Origin: Anaerolineales bacterium
GTDB lineage: Bacteria > Chloroflexota > Anaerolineae > Anaerolineales > Villigracilaceae
Reading direction: 5' to 3'
Assembly: GCA_016789365.1 (NCBI GenBank)
Contig: JAEURH010000001.1
Coordinates: 1-64,000 of the forward strand
DNA: 64,000 nt
Part shown: piece by piece, positions 33,479 to 42,565 of the stretch
Position numbering within the stretch: the first letter of the stretch is position 1
How the letters are laid out: each line of letters opens with the position of its first letter
The notes under the pieces: generated by a model
The model's database searches: none
Told to the model about the DNA's origin: nothing
The model's input: the letters and a program-made list of their open reading frames with translations, nothing else
Position numbers and translations under genes: made by a program

Positions 33479-34066
33479 CTATTGTGCCGCGAAGACATCG
33501 GTATGTTCAATCACGCCCCACATCGGCGGGGGCCAATAAATTAACACGGCTTTGCCAACAATATTTTCTAAGGGCAATAAGCCCCAATCTTTTGAGTCGT
33601 TTGAATTGTTGCGGTTATCACCCAGCACAAATAAATATCCATCTGCTACCACCCACTCGCCTGAATAAGCAGGCAATTGTGAAATATACGGCTCACTTAA
33701 TGGTAAGCCGTTCACATACACTTGATTATTTTGAACTTGCACTTTATCGCCAGGTAAACCAATCACTCGTTTAATTAATTCTTCTTCAGGGTTTAACGGA
33801 AAGTGAAAGACAATAATATCGCCGCGTTCTATCTCGCTCCATTGATAACTCATTTTATTAACCAAAATAAATTCGCCATCTTCAAGTGTAGGTTGCATAC
33901 TATAACCATCCACCCGCACGCGCGCAGAAATTGCATTAATACCCACAAATAAAATCACCGCTAAAATAAGCGTTTCAACAATGTCAAGTACAAAACGTTT
34001 CCAATTGAGTTGTTCTTCAACAGGCTCGGCTTGTTCAGTTTGCATGTTTTGTTCTACCGTGTTCAA
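33479..34066 (-). CDS. lepB: Signal peptidase I, Ser/Lys type
   Basis: This 195-residue protein has one N-terminal membrane anchor (~27-45), the catalytic Ser in VDGYSMQPTL, the Lys in EELIKRVIGLPGDKV and the box E-like VLGDNRNNSNDSKDWG. It is the bacterial Ser/Lys type that cleaves general secretory signal peptides. The TTG start at 34066 is supported by GGAGG; an ATG at 34045 is the alternative. A second, ER/SipW-type peptidase is encoded at 42566. Confidence 0.92.
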   Translation of the reverse strand: MNTVEQNMQTEQAEPVEEQLNWKRFVLDIVETLILAVILFVGINAISARVRVDGYSMQPTLEDGEFILVNKMSYQWSEIERGDIIVFHFPLNPEEELIKRVIGLPGDKVQVQNNQVYVNGLPLSEPYISQLPAYSGEWVVADGYLFVLGDNRNNSNDSKDWGLLPLENIVGKAVLIYWPPPMWGVIEHTDVFAAQ

Positions 34067-34221
34067 TCAGCCTCCAAATTGCTAAGGAAATTATACTTCC
34101 ATTTTTTGATTGACTTATATTCCTTAATTCTTACTTATGCAAATGCAATTTTTGATAAAACCCCGATTCTTGCCTGATTTGTGAATTGGTTCTGTTTCAT
34201 CAGCATTTTTTTTAACCTACA

Positions 34222-34276
34222 TGCCCGCGCGGGGATAAATCCACCACGCTAAGTTTACAAAGCCCGCTCAAGCGGA
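34222..34276. repeat. Partial GCCCGCRCGGGGATAAATCC repeat
   Basis: Matches the left half of the element at 60162-60280 (GCCCGCGCGGGGATAAATCC and AAGCCCGCTCAAGCGGACT). The rest of the 34067-34282 gap shows no gene. Confidence 0.6.
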
Positions 34277-34282
34277 CTCACC

Positions 34283-34840
34283 TCACCCCTCACAAAACCT
34301 CTGCGTTGACTTGTGACTCGGGCTCGGAATCTCTCTCCAATTACGGACAAATTCAAACTGAATTTGAGTCTCTGGTGAAGTAGGATAATAACTTTGTGGA
34401 CGAGTCATAAATAAATTGTGAACTTTTTTCAAGGCTTGTTCATGCGAAAGTCCGTGACGGATGAAATAACAAGCCACTGTAATCCCTGTACGCCCTACGC
34501 CACCCCAACAATGCACATAGACTGGATTTCCATTTTCAATTTCATCATCTATCGTATCTAAAATATTCTTCATCGTTTCATTTGATGGAATGTTATGGTC
34601 TCGAATGGCAAAGCGATGATAATTGACATTCAAATCATATATTTTGGCTTGTTCTTTTAATAAGTTTTCGTAAGGCACAAGTTCGTGGGCTTGAGTCAAA
34701 TCAATAAATGAGCGAATGCCACATTCGAGGAATGATTCAATTCGTCTGCGAGCAGTTTCTGGATTGTAACTGGCGGGGTATTCACCCGCTAACAATTTAT
34801 TTTCAATTGCCCAATAGGATTCAGGGATGGGGAGTTTCAT
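34283..34840 (-). CDS. Dual-specificity / tyrosine phosphatase-like protein
   Basis: The 185-residue protein contains the CX5R signature VHCWGGVGRTG (Cys nucleophile and Arg) preceded by a conserved Asp in FAIRDHNIP that fits the general acid position. This places it in the DSP/PTP superfamily. Substrate unknown (protein, lipid or inositol phosphate). Monocistronic, flanked by repeats. Confidence 0.85.
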   Translation of the reverse strand: MKLPIPESYWAIENKLLAGEYPASYNPETARRRIESFLECGIRSFIDLTQAHELVPYENLLKEQAKIYDLNVNYHRFAIRDHNIPSNETMKNILDTIDDEIENGNPVYVHCWGGVGRTGITVACYFIRHGLSHEQALKKVHNLFMTRPQSYYPTSPETQIQFEFVRNWREIPSPSHKSTQRFCEG

Positions 34841-34855
34841 TATCTTTTATCCAAG

Positions 34856-34909
34856 GTGCGTCGCGCTACTTAATGCAAATAAAACTTTCCTAACAAAAGC
34901 GCGACGCAC
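34856..34909. repeat. GTGCGTCGCGCT...AGCGCGACGCAC inverted repeat
   Basis: Perfect 12-base arms at 34856-34867 and 34898-34909 with a 30-base loop, in the gap between two genes on the minus strand. Confidence 0.65.
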
Positions 34910-34923
34910 TCTAATTGTGTAAA

Positions 34924-35952
34924 TTATTGTGGAAAAGCCGTGCAAAGGTTATTCAAAATTTCTGTTCGTAACTTTACCAATTCGGGGAATTGATAGAAAA
35001 ATAAAATCTTTTGTTCGGCGATGGTATCGCCTGCGGGTTTTTCGGCGAACACGAAAAAGCCAAACGACTCGGCAATATCTTCAGCAGGGTGAGTGACGGC
35101 GTAATCTGTTAGAAATTGGTCTTCATATTTATAGTAAAACTCATCTAATTGTTCATAATACAAATCTTCATCTTCCTCTAAATTGATTTCGTTCCATTCA
35201 TCATAAATTTCTGTCCAAAACTGTTCGTAAAATTGATTGATGTATGAGGCTCGATTTGAGCAACCTTCGCCAGGGAAGTAGGTGGAACAAGCCGAAAGTT
35301 CTTCCAAATATATTTCGTTATCATCAGGGCTGTTGAAGATGGCAAGGCTGGGAGGCACTTGCTCAGGTCCCAGTGTGAGCAAATGACCAAATTCATGTAC
35401 CAACGTAAAACTTAAATAATAATAGTCGCTGGTATCGGCAATATCTACTTCTAAGCCCCATAATTCAGGGTCGTTATAGGTTTGAGCAACGGCGGCGAGG
35501 GTATTGCTTTCTCCATCGGTAAAAATGGAAAATTCAGTCAGATGCTCGCGATATTCATATGGGATTAAAGCAACAAAATAATTCCATATTTCTTGATGGG
35601 CTTCAAAATTATCTTGCTCGTCTTGTAAATCAGATGAAATGTCTTCATAATAATAAGGTTCGGTTAAAGTTTCATTATCAATCAGGTAAGTGACAAGATA
35701 AATGCCTTCGTCACTTACTTCTTCGTCATAGCCTGAATCATCTTCGGTGCTATCAGAACTCGGAGCATTGGCTTCTACAATTTGATTGGTAATGAGCGGG
35801 CAAGATGCTGGTTCAAGTGGATATACATGCACTGGTGTTGGAGGCATAAGCGGTTGTTCTTCAATTGGGGGTTCTCCACCAAGCAGGGTGACGCAGGCAA
35901 GTGAAAGAACCATAGTAAACGAAATGAAAATAAGGTTTTTAATTTTATACAC
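34924..35952 (-). CDS. HExxH lipoprotein, putative metallopeptidase, paralogue A
   Basis: This 342-residue protein begins with a signal peptide containing lipobox LSLAC and then an acidic domain. The zinc-like motif is FTLVHEFGHLLTL (HEFGH, ~residue 187), preceded by FTDGESNTLAAV. The same framework occurs in the paralogue at 36912. C-terminal FLTDYAVTHPAEDIAESFGFFVF is also shared, and its Glu/His residues could supply the third ligand (inference). The protein is extracytoplasmic. It may belong to an undescribed metallopeptidase-like family. The start codon is GTG with AGGA upstream. Confidence 0.7.
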   Translation of the reverse strand: MYKIKNLIFISFTMVLSLACVTLLGGEPPIEEQPLMPPTPVHVYPLEPASCPLITNQIVEANAPSSDSTEDDSGYDEEVSDEGIYLVTYLIDNETLTEPYYYEDISSDLQDEQDNFEAHQEIWNYFVALIPYEYREHLTEFSIFTDGESNTLAAVAQTYNDPELWGLEVDIADTSDYYYLSFTLVHEFGHLLTLGPEQVPPSLAIFNSPDDNEIYLEELSACSTYFPGEGCSNRASYINQFYEQFWTEIYDEWNEINLEEDEDLYYEQLDEFYYKYEDQFLTDYAVTHPAEDIAESFGFFVFAEKPAGDTIAEQKILFFYQFPELVKLRTEILNNLCTAFPQ

Positions 35953-36022
35953 AAAATAATCCTCAAAGGTTTTATAGAATAAAACAATACAATCATAGTA
36001 AATTTACACTATTGTAAACCTG

Positions 36023-36808
36023 TTATTGACACAAATAATAAGGGTCAAGGTAATCTCCTCCTTCTCTCGCCCACCCAGTGATTTTTCTATCAGTATAAAA
36101 ATAATCATCGTAATCAGTTTGCCCCACAGTAGCTTTTGTCCTAGAGGGTATCTCAATTTTCCACCATGTTGAAAAATCATAACATCTTGGTCCATCAAGT
36201 ATATATACAATTTCATTAGGATACAATCTTAGAACTTCAGAGCCACCAGGAACTTCTCGAATTATTAACCTATCCTTTTTAGTACAGACGTAAGCTTTTT
36301 TATTCAAAACAATCTTAGAAACTGTTGCGCTTTCACAAGAACTATCTGGAGTATTTGTTGGCTTTTGTGCAGGGTTTACTTTTGCACTCGTTGCACTTAC
36401 TTCAACTAAAACAACGAAGCTCCCATTGCCTGTACCTTCAATTTTCTTAACTATTTGTTTATCTGAAAATTTGACTTCAAATTTTTGTTTAACATCATAT
36501 TCATGTACCCGAACATCTTCATCCGCCTCTTGCCAAACAATATATAACTTATAATTAGAGTTCTGTGCCTCATTAAGAACAAAACTATATCCAGCAATCA
36601 AACTAACTCCTAAATAATCATTTCCCACCAATGGAATTGCGACATTAGAGTCTACTTCAATTTCTCCCCTACCATTTACACTAACTGTTACAGAAAGAGG
36701 CCCTGCATCAACTGCAATCCCACCATATCCACCACAAGCAATTACAGAACTTAATATCAATAAAACAATTATTTTCTTTAATATTAAGCAAAAACTCTTG
36801 AATTTCAT
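36023..36808 (-). CDS. Lipoprotein with C-terminal SH3-like domain
   Basis: The signal peptide has lipobox SSVIAC (Cys ~25) followed by GGYGG. The N-terminal half (~40-150) is beta-rich; the C-terminal ~90 residues (from YVCTKKDRLIIREVPGGSEVLRLYPNE to WAREGGDYLDPYYL) match bacterial SH3 domains, which often bind cell wall. GGGAGG precedes the ATG. The gene is noticeably AT-rich compared with its neighbours and is inserted between the two HExxH paralogues. Confidence 0.72.
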   Translation of the reverse strand: MKFKSFCLILKKIIVLLILSSVIACGGYGGIAVDAGPLSVTVSVNGRGEIEVDSNVAIPLVGNDYLGVSLIAGYSFVLNEAQNSNYKLYIVWQEADEDVRVHEYDVKQKFEVKFSDKQIVKKIEGTGNGSFVVLVEVSATSAKVNPAQKPTNTPDSSCESATVSKIVLNKKAYVCTKKDRLIIREVPGGSEVLRLYPNEIVYILDGPRCYDFSTWWKIEIPSRTKATVGQTDYDDYFYTDRKITGWAREGGDYLDPYYLCQ

Positions 36809-36911
36809 TACTACCTCCCAAAATCGTTTTTATTTTATATTTTATCTCTATTAAGACACAAAATCAAATAATTTCAAATCAACAAAATAGCAGTAACAAT
36901 TCACATAAATT

Positions 36912-37934
36912 TTATGGGAACAATGAGCAAGTTCCACTTAATATATATTCTCGTAATTCAACCAGTTCAGGGTAATCATAAAAAAATAAAATCTTTTGGT
37001 CTATGATTGAATTACCAGCAGGTTTAGGACTAAAAACAAAATAAGTAAAGGATTCGGCAATATCTTCAGCGAGATGTGTGGTCGCGTAATCATCTACAAA
37101 TTGGTCTTGATGTGTGAGATAAAAATTGAACAGCGCGTTGTAATACGGCGTAAGGTCATCAGCAGATGCAGTGCCATCTTCATTATATTGAAGCCTATCA
37201 ATCGCTTGCCATTCATCATTTATATCAGCCCAAAAATTATTATAAAAAGCATTGACGTACGAATCAGGGTAACTACATCCCGCGCCAGTAAAATAATTTT
37301 TGCAAGCGGCGGCTTTTTCTAGTTGTAGGTTAAGGTTGGTTGGGTCATTATAAATTTCTTCATCTACACTGGCTTGCGAATCGTTCAAGGTTAATAAATG
37401 TGCATACTCGTGAACAAGCGTAAAGATAAGTGAATATTTATCGTTCAAGTCAGCAACATCTACTTCAACAGTCCATTGAGTCAAATCATCTGGCGTTTGG
37501 TCAACAGCCGCCAATGTATTTGATTCGCCATCTGTAAACGTTTTATATTCTGCAATCATCCAACGGTCTGCGAGTGGAATCAATGTGACAAAAATATCCC
37601 ATGCTTCTTTTTGCAAAGAAAATTTCATTTGCTCATCACGCACCGACATTGGAATGGAATCATCAAATGTAGGCTCCGCAATCTCATCCTGATTAATTAA
37701 AAATGCCACCAAATAATAGGTTTCAGGCTCATCATATTCTTCATCTTCTTCATCCCCCATTTCATACACATTGCCTTTTGAACTGGCGATGATGTTTTCC
37801 ATCACCACTGGACAAGCATTGACCGTTGATTTGTTTTCTAAAGAAGCACGCATGGATTTCCCAACTTGATATGTTCCAAAAGCAACCAAAGCAAGAAGTG
37901 CCAATAAGAGAAACGCTTTCATAGGTGATGACAT
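36912..37934 (-). CDS. HExxH membrane-anchored protein, putative metallopeptidase, paralogue B
   Basis: This 340-residue paralogue of the 34924 gene carries FTLVHEYAHLLTL (HEYAH) and the shared segments YKTFTDGESNTLAAVDQTPDD and FVDDYATTHLAEDIAESFTYFVF. Here the N-terminus is an uncleaved-looking membrane segment (MKAFLLLALLALVAFGTY) rather than a lipobox. AAGGAG precedes the ATG. Four Cys recur in both paralogues at similar places, suggesting disulfides. Function unknown. Confidence 0.7.
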   Translation of the reverse strand: MSSPMKAFLLLALLALVAFGTYQVGKSMRASLENKSTVNACPVVMENIIASSKGNVYEMGDEEDEEYDEPETYYLVAFLINQDEIAEPTFDDSIPMSVRDEQMKFSLQKEAWDIFVTLIPLADRWMIAEYKTFTDGESNTLAAVDQTPDDLTQWTVEVDVADLNDKYSLIFTLVHEYAHLLTLNDSQASVDEEIYNDPTNLNLQLEKAAACKNYFTGAGCSYPDSYVNAFYNNFWADINDEWQAIDRLQYNEDGTASADDLTPYYNALFNFYLTHQDQFVDDYATTHLAEDIAESFTYFVFSPKPAGNSIIDQKILFFYDYPELVELREYILSGTCSLFP

Positions 37935-37947
37935 ACTGTCTCCTTCA

Positions 37948-38952
37948 TTATGGACCTATCCAGCCCATATCAGCAAAGAAAAGATATAAATATCCAAACA
38001 ACATAATCATGTAGATTGCCATTTCAAAACGCCCCCAAAAGCGTTCGAGTGAAAATGAAAAATTATCTCGAATCGTTCCAACAATACTTTCTAAATTTTC
38101 CATCTTACTGCGTAAATTATCTTTCCAATCTTTCAAATACAATTCACTTTGAATGGCTTCATATAATTTTGCTGAATACCAATCACCAATTAATAATAAA
38201 TTTTGTTCGGCACGTTCAAAGTCAATCATCACTTCGAGTTTATGTTCGGCTAATTGACGAACCACATCACTAGTAGGGTGAAAACGACTTTTACCCTTAA
38301 AAAAAACTTCATTAATTTTATCGAGCATGTTTTCAATAGATTCATCTAACATGCGATAACGCAATAATTGATAATTTCCAATTTTCAACAAAGCAATATC
38401 AGAGGCATAATCTGCATTCGGAGCAATAATCACCGCGCCTTCCCAATCTACAATGGTCATATCTACAGCAGAATATTGCGTGCGCGAAACCAAAATTTCT
38501 CCAATTTCAGCGGCATCCAATTTTTCTTTTTGCGAGCGAATAAACTTAGCAAGTGATGCGTCGTTTTTTTCAATCCATTTTTCTGGCGTGGGTTTTGCTT
38601 TTTGTACCAACAAAACAGTGTAATCTTCAAACAACCCACTTAGGCGAATGGATTCAGGAATATATCTACTTTGCAATGCCGCTTGAATTTTTGTACGCAA
38701 TTGCAAAACCGTTGGCGCAAATGGATTCGCTAAATCAAAACGGCATTCAATCATTTGCACCACACCATCATATCGCTCACGCCGCACAGCAACGGCATAG
38801 CCTTCAATTACAATCGTCTCTTCACCGAGGCTAAGTAAATCAATATCTATCGGTTGAAAGTATGGTGCATCTTTCAAAACTTTAAATTGCTCAGGCGGCG
38901 GTGTTTTCCCTTCACCCGAATCAGGAAAAGCAATTAAATAACAAATTTCCAT
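37948..38952 (-). CDS. Tail-anchored protein, possibly RMD1/DUF155-like
   Basis: This 334-residue protein has a mixed alpha/beta N-terminal part, a helical region (~190-300) with [24 protein letters not shown], and a C-terminal membrane segment ([21 protein letters not shown]). The helical part plus tail anchor resembles RMD1/YagE-type (DUF155) proteins, but the similarity is weak by eye. A TATAGT lies 11 bases upstream of the ATG on the minus strand, suggesting a short leader. It may be co-transcribed with the HExxH paralogue. Confidence 0.6.
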   Translation of the reverse strand: MEICYLIAFPDSGEGKTPPPEQFKVLKDAPYFQPIDIDLLSLGEETIVIEGYAVAVRRERYDGVVQMIECRFDLANPFAPTVLQLRTKIQAALQSRYIPESIRLSGLFEDYTVLLVQKAKPTPEKWIEKNDASLAKFIRSQKEKLDAAEIGEILVSRTQYSAVDMTIVDWEGAVIIAPNADYASDIALLKIGNYQLLRYRMLDESIENMLDKINEVFFKGKSRFHPTSDVVRQLAEHKLEVMIDFERAEQNLLLIGDWYSAKLYEAIQSELYLKDWKDNLRSKMENLESIVGTIRDNFSFSLERFWGRFEMAIYMIMLFGYLYLFFADMGWIGP

Positions 38953-38971
38953 ATCATAAGTGTACTATACT

Positions 38972-39063
38972 ATGTCATTGCGAGCGTTTGTTGCAAAGCA
39001 ATCTTATAATTAAGTTGGAGATTGCTTCGCCGCAAAGAACAAGAACGCTCCTCGCAACGACAT
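38972..39063. repeat. ATGTCATTGCGAG palindromic element, copy 3
   Basis: Arms ATGTCATTGCGAG / CTCGCAACGACAT, with the same inner GGAGATTGCTTCGCCG segment as the copies at 26401 and 28263. It lies between divergent genes and ends 11 bases before the mutase start codon. Confidence 0.85.
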
Positions 39064-39074
39064 CAGGTGAAAAA

Positions 39075-40724
39075 ATGAATCTCAATGAACAATACAAACG
39101 CTGGAAAGAAACAACACTCAAAAAATCTTTAGATAAATCTAAAGAACGAAAAGAAAGATTTGAAACCACTGCTGGGATAGAAATTCCACGCCTCGCTCTC
39201 CCGCCTCAACTTGATTCTGTTCCAGATAACTTAGGCTTCCCCGGAGAATATCCTTTCACACGCGGAGTGCAACCTACCATGTATCGCTCACGGTTTTGGA
39301 CGATGCGCCAGTATGCAGGTTTTTCAACAGCCGAAGATTCAAATAAAAGATATCGTTATTTACTAGAACAAGGTCAAACGGGGCTAAGTGTTGCGTTTGA
39401 TTTACCAACTCAAATCGGGTATGACGCGGATGACCCAATCGCGCACGGAGAAGTCGGTAAAGTAGGAGTCTCCATTTCGTCCATCCATGATATGGAAACC
39501 TTATTCAAAGAAATTCCATTGGACAAAGTTTCTACATCCATGACGATTAACGCACCCGCTGGCGTTTTGCTTGCCATGTATATTGCCGTTGCCAAAAAAC
39601 AAGGCGTGGACATGAAGCAACTGCGCGGCACGATTCAAAATGATATTCTCAAAGAATATATTGCGCGTGGGACGTATATTTTTCCGCCTGCGCCTTCGAT
39701 GCGATTAATCACAGACATATTTTCTTTTTGTGCAGAGCATGTGCCGAGTTGGAACACGATTTCAATTTCAGGCTATCACATCCGTGAAGCGGGTTCTACA
39801 TCTGTGCAAGAAGTGGCGTTTACATTATCAAATGGAATTGCATACATCGAAGCCGCGTTGAAAGCAGGCTTATCGGTAGATGATTTTGCGCCACAACTTT
39901 CATTCTTCTTCAATGCACACAATAACTTTTTGGAAGAAGTTGCAAAATTCCGTGCGGCACGTAGACTATGGGCAAAGATTATGCGTGAGCGATTCAAAGC
40001 AAGCAAACCATCTTCATGGCAATTGAGATTTCACACGCAAACCGCAGGCTCGACATTAACTGCACAACAACCTGAAAATAATGTTGTGCGTGTGACTATT
40101 CAAGCATTATCCGCAGTATTAGGCGGAACGCAATCACTTCATACAAATAGTATGGATGAAGCCTTGTGGCTCCCCACTGAAAAAGCAGTCCGTGTTGCCT
40201 TGCGGACTCAACAAATCATTGCTTACGAATCAGGCGTAGCAGATTCAGTTGACCCGTTAGCAGGTTCATACTTAATTGAGTATTTGACCGATGAAATTGA
40301 AAAAGGCGCGGAAGAATATATTTCTAAAGTTGATGACATGGGTGGTGCGATGCAAGCCATCGAAAAAGGCTTTATGCAAAACGAAATTCAAAATGCGGCT
40401 TTCACAGCCCAAAAAGCCATTGAACGAAAAGAAGAAATTGTGGTGGGAGTGAATCAATTTACTGTAGCAGAAGATATGACTCTCGAACGTCTCAAAGTTG
40501 ACCCAGCCATTGAAGTGCAAGCCAGAGAGCGATTACAGAAGTTACGAGAAACGAGAAATAAGGAACGAGTGAATGAGTTGTTGGTTCAATTAAAAACTGC
40601 GGCACTCGGAACTCAGAACTTGTTACCGCTTTTTATTGAATGTGTGGAAAATGATATTACTCTTGGCGAGATTTGTAATACCTTAAGAGGTGTTTGGGGT
40701 GAGTATGTGGCGGAAGGGTTTTAA
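39075..40724 (+). CDS. Methylmalonyl-CoA mutase large (substrate-binding) subunit
   Basis: From the ATG at 39075 (AGGTG upstream) the protein is 549 residues. It has the mutase barrel motifs [29 protein letters not shown] ([17 protein letters not shown]), [12 protein letters not shown] and [12 protein letters not shown]. It lacks the C-terminal cobalamin-binding domain (DXHXXG), so it is the split-type alpha subunit and needs a separate B12 subunit, not seen in this window. The enzyme interconverts methylmalonyl-CoA and succinyl-CoA. Upstream in-frame codons lie within the repeat and are not used. Confidence 0.93.
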   Translation: MNLNEQYKRWKETTLKKSLDKSKERKERFETTAGIEIPRLALPPQLDSVPDNLGFPGEYPFTRGVQPTMYRSRFWTMRQYAGFSTAEDSNKRYRYLLEQGQTGLSVAFDLPTQIGYDADDPIAHGEVGKVGVSISSIHDMETLFKEIPLDKVSTSMTINAPAGVLLAMYIAVAKKQGVDMKQLRGTIQNDILKEYIARGTYIFPPAPSMRLITDIFSFCAEHVPSWNTISISGYHIREAGSTSVQEVAFTLSNGIAYIEAALKAGLSVDDFAPQLSFFFNAHNNFLEEVAKFRAARRLWAKIMRERFKASKPSSWQLRFHTQTAGSTLTAQQPENNVVRVTIQALSAVLGGTQSLHTNSMDEALWLPTEKAVRVALRTQQIIAYESGVADSVDPLAGSYLIEYLTDEIEKGAEEYISKVDDMGGAMQAIEKGFMQNEIQNAAFTAQKAIERKEEIVVGVNQFTVAEDMTLERLKVDPAIEVQARERLQKLRETRNKERVNELLVQLKTAALGTQNLLPLFIECVENDITLGEICNTLRGVWGEYVAEGF

Positions 40725-40731
40725 CTGCTAC

Positions 40732-40760
40732 TTGAAATCCCATTCCTAAAATGCTATGCT
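40732..40760 (+). promoter_or_regulatory. Sigma70-type promoter of the clostripain-like gene
   Basis: TTGAAA (40732-40737) and TATGCT (40755-40760) are 17 bases apart; GGAGG precedes the ATG at 40798. Confidence 0.7.
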
Positions 40761-40797
40761 AATCTGAGTAAGTTCATCCTAACATTTTGGAGGCATC

Positions 40798-41967
40798 ATG
40801 CGCAAGTCAACTCGTTCGATGGTTTCGTTCGTGCTTTTAATGGTTTTACTCAGCACCTTCAGCAGTATCGTCTCAGCCGCACCGCCCGCGCCAAGCGCCA
40901 AATGGACTGTGATGGTGTACATCGCAGGAGATAACAACCTCGAAGACTACGTCGTCAAAGATATCGAACTTGAACTCGCCGCCGTAGGTTCAACTGCTGA
41001 TGTGAAAGTCGTTGCCCTCGCAGACCGTACACCCGGCTACGACACCTCTCGCGGCGATTGGCAAACCACAAAAATTTATTACGTCACACAAGGCATGTTG
41101 GCTGATTCCGCAAGTGCCGTTGCCGACTGGGGCGAAAGAAACACAGGCGACCCGCAAACGTTAATTGATTTCGTCACTTGGGCAAAAACCAATCACCCCG
41201 CCGACCGCTACGCATTATATTTTTGGGGTCACGGCTGGAATTGGCATCCGGGCTACGTCATGTCTGACGATACCAACGCCGATACACTCGACTATCAAGA
41301 AATGCAAGCCGCCATTCCCTCACTCGGTTTTATTGATGTCGTTGGCTATGATGGCTGTAACATGGCATCTATTGAAATTTTCGATTTATGGCATGGCAAC
41401 GCCACAGCCGTTAGCAGTTCGCAAGAATATGTCGGCTGGGATGGCATTGAATATGACCTCGTCCTCGCCCAACTCGCCGCAAACCCAAATATGACCGCCG
41501 ACCAAGTTGCAATTGCGACAAGCCAAAGTGCCAGCAAAGATAAGACATGGTCTGCTGTTGCAGTTGATTCTCGCTACGACGCGCTTCAAACCGCGCTTGA
41601 TAATTGGTTCACCGCCCTCAACAATGGCTTATCTGCGAATCGCAAAAAATACGACAGTGCCTTCAACGCCACACGCTCCATGTGGCAAGCGCCTATGGAT
41701 AAAGACCTGTATGATATGGCATACGAAATGAAACGCTTGGTAGCAGATACAACAATAAAAAATACCAGCCAAGCTGTCATGGATGCCATCACTGCCGTTG
41801 TACTACATGAACGCCACGTCAACGCATATTCGGAGGTGCGTGGTATCTCCATTTATCATATCTCCAAAGCCAGCCAAAAAGATTCAAATTACACCTACTA
41901 TCGCTCCACCCTAAATTTTGCCCTCACCACAATCTGGGACGAGTTCTTAGATGCTTATGCAAAATAG
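40798..41967 (+). CDS. Secreted clostripain-family (C11) cysteine protease
   Basis: The 389-residue protein has a signal peptide ending near VSAAPP, then the C11 fold. The catalytic His is in YFWGHGWNW and the Cys in VVGYDGCNMASIE. The opening WTVMVYIAGDNNLE is typical of clostripain-like proteases, which prefer Arg/Lys at P1. No prodomain extension is visible. Strong promoter and terminator flank it, so it is a single-gene unit. Confidence 0.9.
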   Translation: MRKSTRSMVSFVLLMVLLSTFSSIVSAAPPAPSAKWTVMVYIAGDNNLEDYVVKDIELELAAVGSTADVKVVALADRTPGYDTSRGDWQTTKIYYVTQGMLADSASAVADWGERNTGDPQTLIDFVTWAKTNHPADRYALYFWGHGWNWHPGYVMSDDTNADTLDYQEMQAAIPSLGFIDVVGYDGCNMASIEIFDLWHGNATAVSSSQEYVGWDGIEYDLVLAQLAANPNMTADQVAIATSQSASKDKTWSAVAVDSRYDALQTALDNWFTALNNGLSANRKKYDSAFNATRSMWQAPMDKDLYDMAYEMKRLVADTTIKNTSQAVMDAITAVVLHERHVNAYSEVRGISIYHISKASQKDSNYTYYRSTLNFALTTIWDEFLDAYAK

Positions 41968-41974
41968 TTAAACT

Positions 41975-42010
41975 AAAAAAGACATGTCTCCTAAGAGACA
42001 TGTCTTTTTT
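41975..42010 (+). terminator. Intrinsic terminator
   Basis: Perfect stem AAAAAAGACATGTCTC / GAGACATGTCTTTTTT with loop CTAA, directly after the clostripain-like gene. Confidence 0.9.
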
Positions 42011-42134
42011 TATACTTTATATGCTTTTTGGCTATTTCTACTCCCATAATTTGGCTACACGATATAAACCGCTTCTAGACTTGTTTCGGCTTGCGGATTG
42101 AACCTCAGCTTTTTTTATTGTTTGGTCATTAAAT

Positions 42135-42163
42135 AAAAAACTCACTTGTTTAGTGAGTTTTTT
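42135..42163 (-). terminator. Intrinsic terminator of the signal-peptidase operon
   Basis: Stem AAAAAACTCAC / GTGAGTTTTTT with loop TTGTTTA, 11 bases downstream of the last gene of the minus-strand operon. It can also work on the plus strand. The rest of the 42011-42173 gap shows no gene. Confidence 0.85.
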
Positions 42164-42173
42164 GAAATCAATC

Positions 42174-42563
42174 TTATTGAACTTCGCCTTCGCAGGTTTC
42201 AAACACGTCGTCACCTGGTCCGCCAATGCAAACGTCATTCCCCTCTCCCCCTGTAATCGTGTCATCCCCACCGCCAGCAAGGATGCAGTCATTACCACCC
42301 AAACCATCAATCACATCCGCGCCAGAACTGCCTAGAATGAGGTCGTTGCCGGCTGTGCCTGTGATAACGCCAGCCCCTGTGACCATTGTGCTTAAATTTA
42401 ATCCTGCACAAGCAGAAGGTTTGAGATGATTGATTTGATATGAAATCACTTGACTATCAATCCGCGTTGGCGGGATGGTATTTGTAGCGGCAATCGCTGT
42501 TAGTGTGGTGAGAAGAAGTAGTGAGAGCAAGCCAAAGGTCAAGAAGCGAAGCGAGAAACGCAT
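42174..42563 (-). CDS. Secreted RTX-repeat protein sharing the operon's export motif
   Basis: The 129-residue protein starts with a hydrophobic signal (FLTFGLLSLLLLTTLTAIA), then ATNTIPPTRID, the same motif class as the AANTVPDTRAG of the 44507 product. The C-terminal ~55 residues are three to four GGxGxDx(U)x nonapeptides (GTAGNDLILG, SGADVIDG, GGNDCILAG, GGDDTITG, GGEGNDVCIG), which form Ca-binding beta-rolls. Three Cys may form disulfides. The stop of the upstream gene is 2 bp from its start. It is a likely substrate of the adjacent peptidase (inference). Confidence 0.82.
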   Translation of the reverse strand: MRFSLRFLTFGLLSLLLLTTLTAIAATNTIPPTRIDSQVISYQINHLKPSACAGLNLSTMVTGAGVITGTAGNDLILGSSGADVIDGLGGNDCILAGGGDDTITGGEGNDVCIGGPGDDVFETCEGEVQ

Positions 42564-42565
42564 GA

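Noticed and set aside
36023..36808. Recently acquired foreign gene
   Set aside because: It is more AT-rich than its neighbours, but has the same lipoprotein style and no mobility genes nearby; composition alone is not enough.
42038..42310. Small open frame overlapping the RTX gene
   Set aside because: It lies across the terminator and in another frame of the RTX gene; no ribosome site.
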